64,000 nt of DNA from Mucilaginibacter aquatilis. GTDB taxonomy: Bacteria > Bacteroidota > Bacteroidia > Sphingobacteriales > Sphingobacteriaceae. Below the pieces are notes generated by a model. It searched no databases and was not told the DNA's origin. It was given only the letters and a program-made list of their open reading frames with translations. The DNA lies in contig NZ_WQLA01000007.1 of NCBI RefSeq assembly GCF_009755275.1, positions 186,001-250,000 of the forward strand, given 5' to 3'. Of the stretch, positions 25,688 through 33,890 are shown piece by piece; position 1 is the first letter of the stretch, and every line of letters begins with the position of its first letter. The position numbers and the translations under genes were made by a program.

Positions 25688-27319
25688 CTACCAGAAAACT
25701 GTGTATAAGGCAGCCAGAATGCCCAGTATGATGACAGTACCGATTTGGAAACCTCTATCAACCTTAAACATGCTCGGCTCAACAATAATCTCGCCTTCTG
25801 TTTCAGATTTTGATTTTGCCGTACCGAACAAGCTCATCAACACCATAATAATTACAATTACTACAAAGTCAATTGCCATACGATCTAAGAAAGGAAAATC
25901 AGGAAAACTACCGTTGGTCCACACCGGTAAAAACTTCAATACTGTTGATAGTGGTATGGTAATTAACGCACCTGCCATAGCGGCTGAAGCTGTAGTACGC
26001 TTCCAGTAAAAACCCAGCAGGAAAATAGCCAGTACACCCGGTGATACAAACCCAACGTATTCCTGAATAAACTGATAAGCCTGATCTAACGACTTTAGCG
26101 CCGGTGTTACCACAGCTGCAATGGCTAACGAAATTACTACCGCCCACCTGCCAATTCTAACCAGCTTTTGCTCACTTGCGTTTTTGTTGATGTATTTTTG
26201 ATAGATATCAAGCGAAAATATGGTACAAATACTGTTTGCTTTACCTGCAAGTGAGGCTACAATAGCCGCCGTGAGTGCCGCAAAAGCAACACCTTTAAGC
26301 CCGGTTGGAAGCAAGTTTATGAGCGTTGGATAAGCATGATCGGGCTTTAAAACACCGTTAACCGTCATTTCATTTGCAAACATGCCATTGTGGTACAGCA
26401 CATACATTATTATACCTGGCAATACGGCTATAAGCGGCACCATTAGCTTAAGCACAGCTGCAAACAGTATACCCTTACGTGCAGTTTTTAAATCGGCGCC
26501 TAACGCACGTTGAACAATGTATTGATTGCACCCCCAGTATGCCAGGTTATTCACCAGCATTCCCCCTATAATTACCGACGTTCCGGGTAAATCTTTATAA
26601 TACGGATCTTTAGGGCCAAATATCATGTGGAAGTGCTCCGGAGCTTCTTTCATTAATAGTTTCAATGCGGGGAATATACCGTGTGTATTGTAGGTATCAC
26701 TAAGTAAGTTAAGCGCCAGGTACGTAGTTACAAGTCCGCCGAGTATTAATACTACCACCTGTATAACATCAGTATACCCAATAACCTTCATGCCACCAAG
26801 TGTTACAAACATGGCAAAAACGCATAGGGCCACTATACACCAGCCAAAATCGAGCGAGGAAATGGATGAAATAGCAAGCGCACCTAAATATATGATGGAT
26901 GTTAAGTTAACGAAAACATACACAAGCAGCCAAAATACAGCCATTACCGTACTAACCTGGTCATTATACCTGCGCGACAAAAACTGCGGCATTGTTACAA
27001 TGCGGTTTTTTAAATAAACCGGTATAATGTACACGGCAACTATAATTAATGCTGCTGCCGACATCCACTCATACGAGGATATGGCCAGCCCTAAAGCAAA
27101 ACCCGAACCCGACATTCCAATAAAATGCTCGGCCGATATATTAGAAGCGATGAGTGATGCGCCTATGGCCCACCAGGTTAACGAGCCTTCTGCCAGAAAG
27201 TATTCTTTAGCATCAAGTTCTTTAGTTTTGCGCTTGTGATAGATATAATAACCATAGCCTGCAACTATAAAAAAGTAAACAAGAAAGACTATATAATCAG
27301 TAAGTTCTAAATGGTTCAT
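25688..27319 (-). CDS. Sodium/solute symporter (SSS family), probable sugar transporter
   Basis: A 543-residue inner-membrane protein with about 14 hydrophobic segments and the LeuT-type SSS fold. EYFLAEGSLTWWAIGASLIASNISAEHFIGMSGSG (read in parts) is the SGLT-like unwound helix-1 region, and Ser-rich helix-8 residues around AAIVASLAGKANSICTIFSLDIY match the sodium site. Its size and motifs resemble bacterial SglT transporters for galactose, glucose or uronates. It leads a minus-strand unit with GH35 beta-galactosidase and probably GH29, so galactose or a galactoside is the best guess. A copy of the shared operator lies 214 bases upstream at 27533. Confidence 0.9.
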   Translation of the reverse strand: MNHLELTDYIVFLVYFFIVAGYGYYIYHKRKTKELDAKEYFLAEGSLTWWAIGASLIASNISAEHFIGMSGSGFALGLAISSYEWMSAAALIIVAVYIIPVYLKNRIVTMPQFLSRRYNDQVSTVMAVFWLLVYVFVNLTSIIYLGALAISSISSLDFGWCIVALCVFAMFVTLGGMKVIGYTDVIQVVVLILGGLVTTYLALNLLSDTYNTHGIFPALKLLMKEAPEHFHMIFGPKDPYYKDLPGTSVIIGGMLVNNLAYWGCNQYIVQRALGADLKTARKGILFAAVLKLMVPLIAVLPGIIMYVLYHNGMFANEMTVNGVLKPDHAYPTLINLLPTGLKGVAFAALTAAIVASLAGKANSICTIFSLDIYQKYINKNASEQKLVRIGRWAVVISLAIAAVVTPALKSLDQAYQFIQEYVGFVSPGVLAIFLLGFYWKRTTASAAMAGALITIPLSTVLKFLPVWTNGSFPDFPFLDRMAIDFVVIVIIMVLMSLFGTAKSKSETEGEIIVEPSMFKVDRGFQIGTVIILGILAALYTVFW

Positions 27320-27705
27320 TTACGATCAAAAAATAATTAGTCTGCGCTGTACGTATTATGCAGAACAGATATCAAGGTGTAAAAATTGGTTGTTCAAACT
27401 TAAAGCTACTCAAAATTAATACTTTGACCATAATGGACTATAATCTGTAATTTTCCGACCAGCAACTATTACCAGGCTTAAAGCTTGATGCAACCTATTA
27501 ACTCAAAACCTTGCGGGTTTTGCGGGCTCAAACTTAATCGTTTTCGTAAATAAAGATTCAGCTATTAAATAAAACGTATAAAAAGATAGCGATTATTGGC
27601 CTGAATAAGATAGTGAACAAGCCATTACTTAGTACATAAGAATGCTGCAGTAGCTTAATTACTATTCCCCTTTCCCCAAATTAAACTTACATTTTTACGA
27701 GTATT
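27320..27705. other. Intergenic region between the SSS symporter and the alpha-CTD-like gene
   Basis: A 386-base divergent region. It holds copy B of the shared operator (27533-27555). Three CAAAnnTA boxes read as possible minus-strand -7 elements: 27395-27402, 27411-27418, and 27529-27536, which overlaps the operator edge. No RNA gene or repeat was recognised, and the plus-strand promoter of the small gene at 27706 is not clear. Confidence 0.5.
27533..27555. promoter_or_regulatory. Copy B of the shared operator-like motif
   Basis: The core AATCGTTTTCGTAAATAAAG (27536-27555), preceded by CTT, is identical to copy C over the first 14 bases and differs from copy D at one base of the core. It overlaps a minus-strand TAAGTTTG box (27536 to 27529), so a bound repressor could block the transporter-GH35 transcript. 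Confidence 0.6.
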
Positions 27706-28020
27706 ATGATCCGGTCGTTTACAGAGGATTCTGTTGATTTGATGCTATTGGAACATACCAAGAAAGCAGAATTACACGAAAGGTTAACAGGCAAATGGAA
27801 GAGCCAGCCTGAGTTAAGTTATTTTAAAGTACAAATTGAGGACATTGATATGTTCCCAAAACGATTAATATTAGCCTTAAAGCGGCAAAAGGTTAACAAC
27901 GTACAAGACTTGCTTAGCCTGGCCTATAAAGATTTAATTGTACTGCCCAACATAGGTAAAAAAAGCTATCACCTCATTTTAGTGTTCCTTACCCAAATGA
28001 CGCATAAGATGTTTGTATAA
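27706..28020 (+). CDS. Small orphan protein with RNA polymerase alpha-CTD-like helix-hairpin-helix fold
   Basis: A 104-residue protein. Residues about 55-95 (LILALKRQKVNNVQDLLSLAYKDLIVLPNIGKKSY) follow the pattern of the RNA polymerase alpha C-terminal domain: a short helix, then NVxDLLSL, then the LPNIGKKS helix-hairpin-helix that contacts DNA. The first 50 residues have no recognised domain and there is no export signal. It is not the rpoA gene itself, which should be longer and lie in a ribosomal operon. Such orphan alpha-CTD-like proteins occur in Bacteroidota; a DNA-binding or transcription-modulating role is a guess. It sits alone between two glycoside hydrolase groups. Confidence 0.65.
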   Translation: MIRSFTEDSVDLMLLEHTKKAELHERLTGKWKSQPELSYFKVQIEDIDMFPKRLILALKRQKVNNVQDLLSLAYKDLIVLPNIGKKSYHLILVFLTQMTHKMFV

Positions 28021-28199
28021 ATAGCCTTAAATACTGCATTTAAATACATTCAAGACATCTTATTCCACAATAGTTACACTTTGCCCTAAGTATCTTCTTT
28101 CTAACGAGTTTAAAAAAATGCGTTCTACCTATAGGTACAGCAATCAAAATTGAACATCAACAGTTACATTTTAGGCTCAGCGGCCTTTTTAACAGCATA

Positions 28200-31100
28200 T
28201 TATTTAAGCATGTTTATTGTATAACTAAAAGTGCTATTGCTTAAATGAGGCATATATTGAGGCAACGGCATCGGACCACATGAATGTGAGCCGACACCAA
28301 GTGTACGGCTTGATATGCAGAGCACCGTTGACGCTGGCTTGGGTAAGTCTATACGATATTCGGTTGCGTTAAGCACCTCATCAGTATATGGCAAAGCCGA
28401 CATTTGAAATAATGCATCACTTCTAAACTCAAGCCCTTGTCCCGGTACATCAGTGAGCTTAAGCCATCTTATATCTTCATGATTTCCGCTCTCCATCGGT
28501 TTTTCGTAAGGTGTTAATTGCGCCTTCACTGTACTATTGTAAACCGCTACATTAAACCCGGCTTTACGGTCTGGATAGTTTTCCATTGGTCCGCGGCCAA
28601 AATAATTAAGGTTCTGCAGTTTTTGATTTAAAAGCATCCTTACCCCCATGCGGGCTATAACAATGTTGGTATCGCTTGCACTAATATCATTTTTGCAAAC
28701 TATGCTGCCGTCGCCTTTAATGTCGTATACCGCTTTATGATCGACCCAAAAGCCGTTTTTGCCTAAACCGCGCAACTTTGCAGTTATGTTTATACTACCT
28801 GCATCTACCCGCTTAATTGAAACCTGCTTGGTTACCCACTTTAAAGAAGTGATACCGGTGCTATCCCACCCTTTGTAAGCGTATATATCATCCTGCTGAT
28901 GTGGTGCTCTCCACAAATGCAACCTTGGCCCTCCACCGTTATTAAGCTGTTCTTTGGAGTGAACACGAATATTAGCTATTGTGCCCGAAGCTTTACTGAA
29001 TAATAACTCAAACCCCTTACCTGTAATAACAACATTGCTGTCTTTTTCAAATAAGCTTAAATCTGAATAAGCAACTGTTTGCTGCATAGGCTTGGCAACT
29101 GCAACTGGTAAGGCAAACTGTGCAGCTGCAATTTCAAATCCTGTTTTTGCCCAATTACTATTGGCTTTAAGTTTAACAGAAAAGTTTATGTGGTATTCCG
29201 CAACATCTGTTTTACCCTTATAATTAAAGCTAAAAGAGCCATTAGACAGCGGTTTAACTGACGGCATGATAAGCTTACCTGAATCAACCGCCACTCCATT
29301 TTTTAAAACAGTCCAAAATAGGTCAAATTTATCAAGATTTACAAACTGGTACTTGTTCCTGAGCGTGTATACCCCCTTTTCACCTTCAACTGGGTTTATA
29401 TCAAGCCATTGGTATATACGCTTCATCTCAAAATAGCCGGGCTTGGGTGACCTGTCAGAGAACACCACACCTTTATGAATAAAGTAATGATCGTTTGGAA
29501 ATTCACCAAAACCGCCGCCAAAAGCTAATATTGGGCGAGCCGGGTTGCGTTTGTTCCACACTCCCTGATCCTGAAACTCCCATATTGCTCCGCCAAGTAT
29601 GGAAGGATACTTGTCAAAAAGTTCACCGTACTCCTTTAACGAACCCATGGAGTTAAACATAGCGTGCGCAAACTCGCATAAATAAAAAGGCTTGGTTAAA
29701 TCGGGGTTGGTTGCAGTTTCTTCTACCGGCCGCAGTGCCCGACGTTTTGCATCGGCACCCGGCCAGTTGTTGGGTATTAGCGGCGAGTACATGCGGCTGT
29801 CTAAGTCTGCCGGGTTACCTTTGCCTATACCAAAACCCTCATAATGTGTAGGCCTGGTGTTGTCCAGCTCTTTCACTTTGGCTAAAGCCGCTCTGAAGTT
29901 TTCGCCACCAGAGCCGCACTCATTACCTAACGACCAGATTATGATTGAGGGATGGTTTTTGAAGTTCTCAACGTTAGCCACATTTCTGTCAATAATGGCC
30001 GATTTCATGAGCGGTTCATTGTTAAATCTATCCATTAAGCCATGGCATTCTACGTTAGCTTCTGATAATACGTAAAGGCCATACTCGTCACACAACTCAT
30101 ACCAGCGTGAAATGTCAGGATAGTGAGAAGTACGCACATGATTACAATTTCCCTGCTTTATAAGCATAATATCACGTAACATTTGCGCCTCGGTAATGGC
30201 GTGACCACCATTGGGCCAGTTTTCATGCCGGTTAACGCCTTTTAACTTTATAGGCACACCATTTACTAAAAAGCTACGGCCCTTAATTTCAATTTGCCTG
30301 AAACCTGTACGGCTTGATAAATACTCAATTGCCTTACCATTTTGCTCAAGCGTAATTACGGTGGTATATAAATTAGGTGTTTCTGCGGTCCACTTTTCAG
30401 GGTTAGGCACCGGCAATTCAATATTTACGGCTTTTTCTGATGACGGATTGATAAGTACAGAACGAGCTTCCGAACGTTTAATAAGCTGTTTACCCTTATA
30501 AAGCGATGCAGAAACAGTAAGCTTTTTTGCCGTTTGACTATCATAATTGGCAATTTTGGTTGACACCTTTAGTGTTGCATTCTTATAACTTTTATCGAGC
30601 TGTGTTTTAATAGAAAAATCGCGCACGTGCTGAGTAGGTGCACGCCAAAGTGTTACATCACGAAAAATACCACTCATCCTCCACATATCCTGATCTTCAA
30701 GATAACTGCCAACGGTATACTGATATACCTCGGCGGCTATAAGATTTTTACCAGACTGTAAATACCGCGTTACGTCAAATTCGGCTGCATTACGACTGTT
30801 TACACTGTAGCCAACTTTTTTGCCATTCACCCAAAGGAAAAAACCGGCATCAACGCCGTCAAACTTCAGGAAAATTTTCCCGCCCCGCCATGTTGCCGGA
30901 AGCGTAAACTCTTTCCTGTAACTACCTACCGGGTTGCGATCTGTATACGCAGTATAATTTTCAGGCGGCGTACTCATTACATGCGGAAAATCCTTTTTAA
31001 ATGTATAACCCATGTTACGGTAAAAGGGAATGCCATAGCCTTGCATTTGCCAGTTAGATGGCACTTTGATACTTGCCCATTTAGCATCATTAAAATTGGT

Positions 31101-31385
31101 TTTATAAAAGTCAAGCGGCCGTTTGTCAGGCGTGTTAACCCAGTTAAATTTCCAGTTGCCATTAAGACTCATGGCATACACAGATGCATTTTGCTTGCCC
31201 GCTAGTGCAGCCTGAATATTTTGATAAGGCATCAAGGCAGCATGCGCAGCTTCCTTATTAATACCAATACATTGCGGATTTTCAATTTCAGGTGGTAATG
31301 ATGTGTTGCGGCTGGTATCCCTGTGCGACGCAACAGCCCATTGGGAAACAAATAAAACAAAGAAAAAAAAGTACCTGAAATTCAT
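28200..31385 (-). CDS. Beta-galactosidase, glycoside hydrolase family 2 (LacZ-like)
   Basis: A 1061-residue exported enzyme with a signal peptide (FFFFVLFVSQWAVAS). The order is sugar-binding jelly roll (about 50-220), immunoglobulin-like domain, TIM barrel (about 365-660), and the C-terminal beta-galactosidase small-chain domain (about 790-1055). The acid/base is Glu489 in WSLGNECGSGG and the nucleophile is Glu571 in YLCEFAHAM. KGVNRHENWPNGGHAI is the usual start of the barrel. It acts on beta-galactosides and would complement the GH35 enzyme. It is transcribed divergently from the GH92 gene, and copy C of the shared operator overlaps its likely promoter. Confidence 0.94.
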   Translation of the reverse strand: MNFRYFFFFVLFVSQWAVASHRDTSRNTSLPPEIENPQCIGINKEAAHAALMPYQNIQAALAGKQNASVYAMSLNGNWKFNWVNTPDKRPLDFYKTNFNDAKWASIKVPSNWQMQGYGIPFYRNMGYTFKKDFPHVMSTPPENYTAYTDRNPVGSYRKEFTLPATWRGGKIFLKFDGVDAGFFLWVNGKKVGYSVNSRNAAEFDVTRYLQSGKNLIAAEVYQYTVGSYLEDQDMWRMSGIFRDVTLWRAPTQHVRDFSIKTQLDKSYKNATLKVSTKIANYDSQTAKKLTVSASLYKGKQLIKRSEARSVLINPSSEKAVNIELPVPNPEKWTAETPNLYTTVITLEQNGKAIEYLSSRTGFRQIEIKGRSFLVNGVPIKLKGVNRHENWPNGGHAITEAQMLRDIMLIKQGNCNHVRTSHYPDISRWYELCDEYGLYVLSEANVECHGLMDRFNNEPLMKSAIIDRNVANVENFKNHPSIIIWSLGNECGSGGENFRAALAKVKELDNTRPTHYEGFGIGKGNPADLDSRMYSPLIPNNWPGADAKRRALRPVEETATNPDLTKPFYLCEFAHAMFNSMGSLKEYGELFDKYPSILGGAIWEFQDQGVWNKRNPARPILAFGGGFGEFPNDHYFIHKGVVFSDRSPKPGYFEMKRIYQWLDINPVEGEKGVYTLRNKYQFVNLDKFDLFWTVLKNGVAVDSGKLIMPSVKPLSNGSFSFNYKGKTDVAEYHINFSVKLKANSNWAKTGFEIAAAQFALPVAVAKPMQQTVAYSDLSLFEKDSNVVITGKGFELLFSKASGTIANIRVHSKEQLNNGGGPRLHLWRAPHQQDDIYAYKGWDSTGITSLKWVTKQVSIKRVDAGSINITAKLRGLGKNGFWVDHKAVYDIKGDGSIVCKNDISASDTNIVIARMGVRMLLNQKLQNLNYFGRGPMENYPDRKAGFNVAVYNSTVKAQLTPYEKPMESGNHEDIRWLKLTDVPGQGLEFRSDALFQMSALPYTDEVLNATEYRIDLPKPASTVLCISSRTLGVGSHSCGPMPLPQYMPHLSNSTFSYTINMLK

Positions 31386-31453
31386 GAATTAACTTTTGAC
31401 AGTATGGTGAGATGGATATACCAAGCCGAAGTTATTGGTAATAAACCTACCAG

Positions 31454-31461
31454 CAAATATA
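31454..31461 (-). promoter_or_regulatory. -7 element of the GH2 promoter
   Basis: CAAATATA on the plus strand reads TATATTTG on the minus strand and matches TAnnTTTG, 69 bases upstream of the GH2 ATG. The expected -33 position falls inside operator copy C. Confidence 0.5.
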
Positions 31462-31466
31462 ATCTG

Positions 31467-31489
31467 CTTAATCGTTTTCGTATTTAAAG
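31467..31489. promoter_or_regulatory. Copy C of the shared operator-like motif
   Basis: CTTAATCGTTTTCGTATTTA with AAG after it (31467-31489). It lies just upstream of the GH2 -7 element, in the -33/spacer zone, and 109 bases upstream of the GH92 start, so one site could control both divergent genes. Confidence 0.6.
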
Positions 31490-31597
31490 TTTAGCTGTTA
31501 AGCCTATAATTAATGCAACTTAATAACTTAGACGTTTAATTTTTAAACCAAAAAAGGCTGTAATTTTGCCCCATTACAGTTTAACCTGCTTAAGCAT

Positions 31598-33886
31598 TTG
31601 AAGAAAGTTATACTAAATCTGTTTGCTTCAGTTTTGTGCTTACTACCTTATCTGTGTGTAGCGCAAAACCTTGTAAGATATGTTCAGCCTTTATCCGGCA
31701 CTGCTCCGTCAACTACGCCATCCTCAAAAAAGCATGGAAGCGGTACCGAACTTAATGCAAACACCATTCCTGCAGTAACGTTGCCGTTTGGAATGACGCA
31801 GTGGACACCCGAAACGCAGCGATCGGAGAATAAATGTGTTCCCCCTTACAGATATACTGATAGTAAAATCAGCGGTTTCAGAGCGTCGCACTGGTTAAGC
31901 GGTTCGTGTACTCAGGACTACGGAAGCGTTACTATTACGCCTGTCGGCTCGCGTTTAAATTTAATTCCGGAGGCTGGATACACACCTTTTTCGCATAGAG
32001 ACGAAATTACAGCACCGCATTATTACAAAGTAAACCTACCCGAACGAAATTTAACAACCGAAATAACAGCAACTACCCGGTGTGGAATGCTAAGGTTTAC
32101 CAGTCAAAGCGCAGATAGCGTTTATTTTACTATACGGCCGAATAGCGACCGCAATGAGGGTTTTGTTAAAGTAGACCGCCAGCGGGGAGTTATCTGGGGG
32201 TACAATCCCGTTCATCGAATTTACCAGGGTTGGGGCGAGAAAGCAGGCTTTAACGGATACTTTGTCATTCAGTTCAATCAGCCTTTGACCACTACAGGCT
32301 TGTTTACAAATAATAGAGTTACGCCCGGAGACAGTATTAAAAATCAGCACGAGGCAGGTGCTTATATAGGATTTAAACTTAAAGCCGGGGAGCATTTACA
32401 GATGCGCGTTGGTACTTCCTTTACCAGTTTTGCAGGCGCACTGCTTAATCTTGAAAGCGAAATTAAAGACTGGAATTTTGAACGCCTGGTAAAATCAAAC
32501 TTTACAGTATGGCAAAATGCATTAAGCCGCGTAAGCGTTAGCGGCAATAATGAAAAGCATAAACGCATATTTTACACTGCCCTTTACCATACTATGCAAC
32601 AGCCGCGATGCTTTAATGATGTAAATGGGCTTTATCCACGCTTTGGCGGCTACTATAAAAACGAAAAACTCAACAACGGTAACTACTACGATGATTTTTC
32701 AATGTGGGACACTTACCGGGCGCAAATGCCACTTTTTGAGATTTTGAAGCCCGACTTTGTAAATGACTGCGTAAAATCAATGATTTTAAAAGGTGAACAG
32801 GGCGGTTGGTTACCGATTTTTCCATGCTGGAACAGCTATACAGCGGCCATGATAGGCGATCATGTAACCGCATTTATAGCATCGGCCTATGTTAGGGGCA
32901 TACGCAACTATGATGTAAAAAAAGCTTATGCCCTTATGCGGCGTAATGCATTTGAAGTTCCATCACCGCAGGAATACCGCGACGGAAAAGGACGCCGGGC
33001 CATCCAATCATATTTAAATTATGGCTATATCCCGGTTGAAGATTCGGTACCTGAAGCATTCCATAAAAAAGAACAGGTAAGCCGTACGCTGGAGTATGCA
33101 TTTGATGATTATGCACTTGCAATGGTTGCCGCCGGGCTGGGTTTGAACAAGGACAAAGACGTTTTACTCAACCGAAGTAAAAACTACTTAAACGTTTTGG
33201 ATGGTAACAGCAAAATGGTTAGAGCTAAGAAAAGTGACGGCAGCTGGCACTCACCATATAATCCTAAAAATAAAGAATTTTACATTACAGAGGGAACACC
33301 GCAACAATATACCTTTTACGTACCTCATGATGTAAATGGCCTGGCAAAAGCTATGGGCGGCCAGGTGGTTTTGGAGCAACAATTAGATACGCTTTTTAAA
33401 ACAGGCGAGTATTGGCACGGCAATGAGCCGGGGCAGCAAACACCTTATATGTATAACTTCACCGCTTCGCCATGGAAAACGCAGTACTGGGTTAAAAACA
33501 CTATGGATGAAGAATATAGCGACGGACCTGGCGGTTTAAGCGGCAATGATGATGCGGGCCAGGTATCAGCATGGTATGTTTTTTCGGCCATGGGATTTTA
33601 CCCACTTAACCCGGCAGCAAACCAATACCTTATTACGGCACCGGTTTTTAACAGCTGCAAAATACAACTCAATCAAAATAGGGTTTTTGAAGTGAAGTGT
33701 CATAAAAGCACTTCTGATGCATTTTACATTGACCATGTAACGTACAACGGCAAGCCTTATAACTTTACCTACTTAACTCACCAAACTATTACACAGGGAG
33801 GCAAATTAGACATATACCTGCGAAGTACGCCCAACAAATTGTGGGGCACTGCTAAACAGCATAAACCTGCTTCTCTTACCCGTTGA
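31598..33886 (+). CDS. Alpha-mannosidase, glycoside hydrolase family 92
   Basis: A 762-residue secreted enzyme. The reading frame starts with TTG at 31598. This gives a normal signal peptide (MKKVILNLFASVLCLLPYLCVAQ if TTG is read as Met), and no ATG lies nearby in frame. GH92 marks are intact: an N-terminal beta-sandwich, then an alpha/alpha barrel with DDFSMWDTYRAQMPL, YWHGNEPGQQTPYMYN and SGNDDAGQVSAWYVFSAMGFYP, which include catalytic acidic residues and calcium ligands. GH92 enzymes are Ca-dependent exo-alpha-mannosidases (1,2-, 1,3-, 1,4- or 1,6-) that trim N-glycans and yeast mannan. The GH28 gene follows 4 bases later, so the two are co-transcribed. Confidence 0.93.
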   Translation: MKKVILNLFASVLCLLPYLCVAQNLVRYVQPLSGTAPSTTPSSKKHGSGTELNANTIPAVTLPFGMTQWTPETQRSENKCVPPYRYTDSKISGFRASHWLSGSCTQDYGSVTITPVGSRLNLIPEAGYTPFSHRDEITAPHYYKVNLPERNLTTEITATTRCGMLRFTSQSADSVYFTIRPNSDRNEGFVKVDRQRGVIWGYNPVHRIYQGWGEKAGFNGYFVIQFNQPLTTTGLFTNNRVTPGDSIKNQHEAGAYIGFKLKAGEHLQMRVGTSFTSFAGALLNLESEIKDWNFERLVKSNFTVWQNALSRVSVSGNNEKHKRIFYTALYHTMQQPRCFNDVNGLYPRFGGYYKNEKLNNGNYYDDFSMWDTYRAQMPLFEILKPDFVNDCVKSMILKGEQGGWLPIFPCWNSYTAAMIGDHVTAFIASAYVRGIRNYDVKKAYALMRRNAFEVPSPQEYRDGKGRRAIQSYLNYGYIPVEDSVPEAFHKKEQVSRTLEYAFDDYALAMVAAGLGLNKDKDVLLNRSKNYLNVLDGNSKMVRAKKSDGSWHSPYNPKNKEFYITEGTPQQYTFYVPHDVNGLAKAMGGQVVLEQQLDTLFKTGEYWHGNEPGQQTPYMYNFTASPWKTQYWVKNTMDEEYSDGPGGLSGNDDAGQVSAWYVFSAMGFYPLNPAANQYLITAPVFNSCKIQLNQNRVFEVKCHKSTSDAFYIDHVTYNGKPYNFTYLTHQTITQGGKLDIYLRSTPNKLWGTAKQHKPASLTR

Positions 33887-33890
33887 TATC

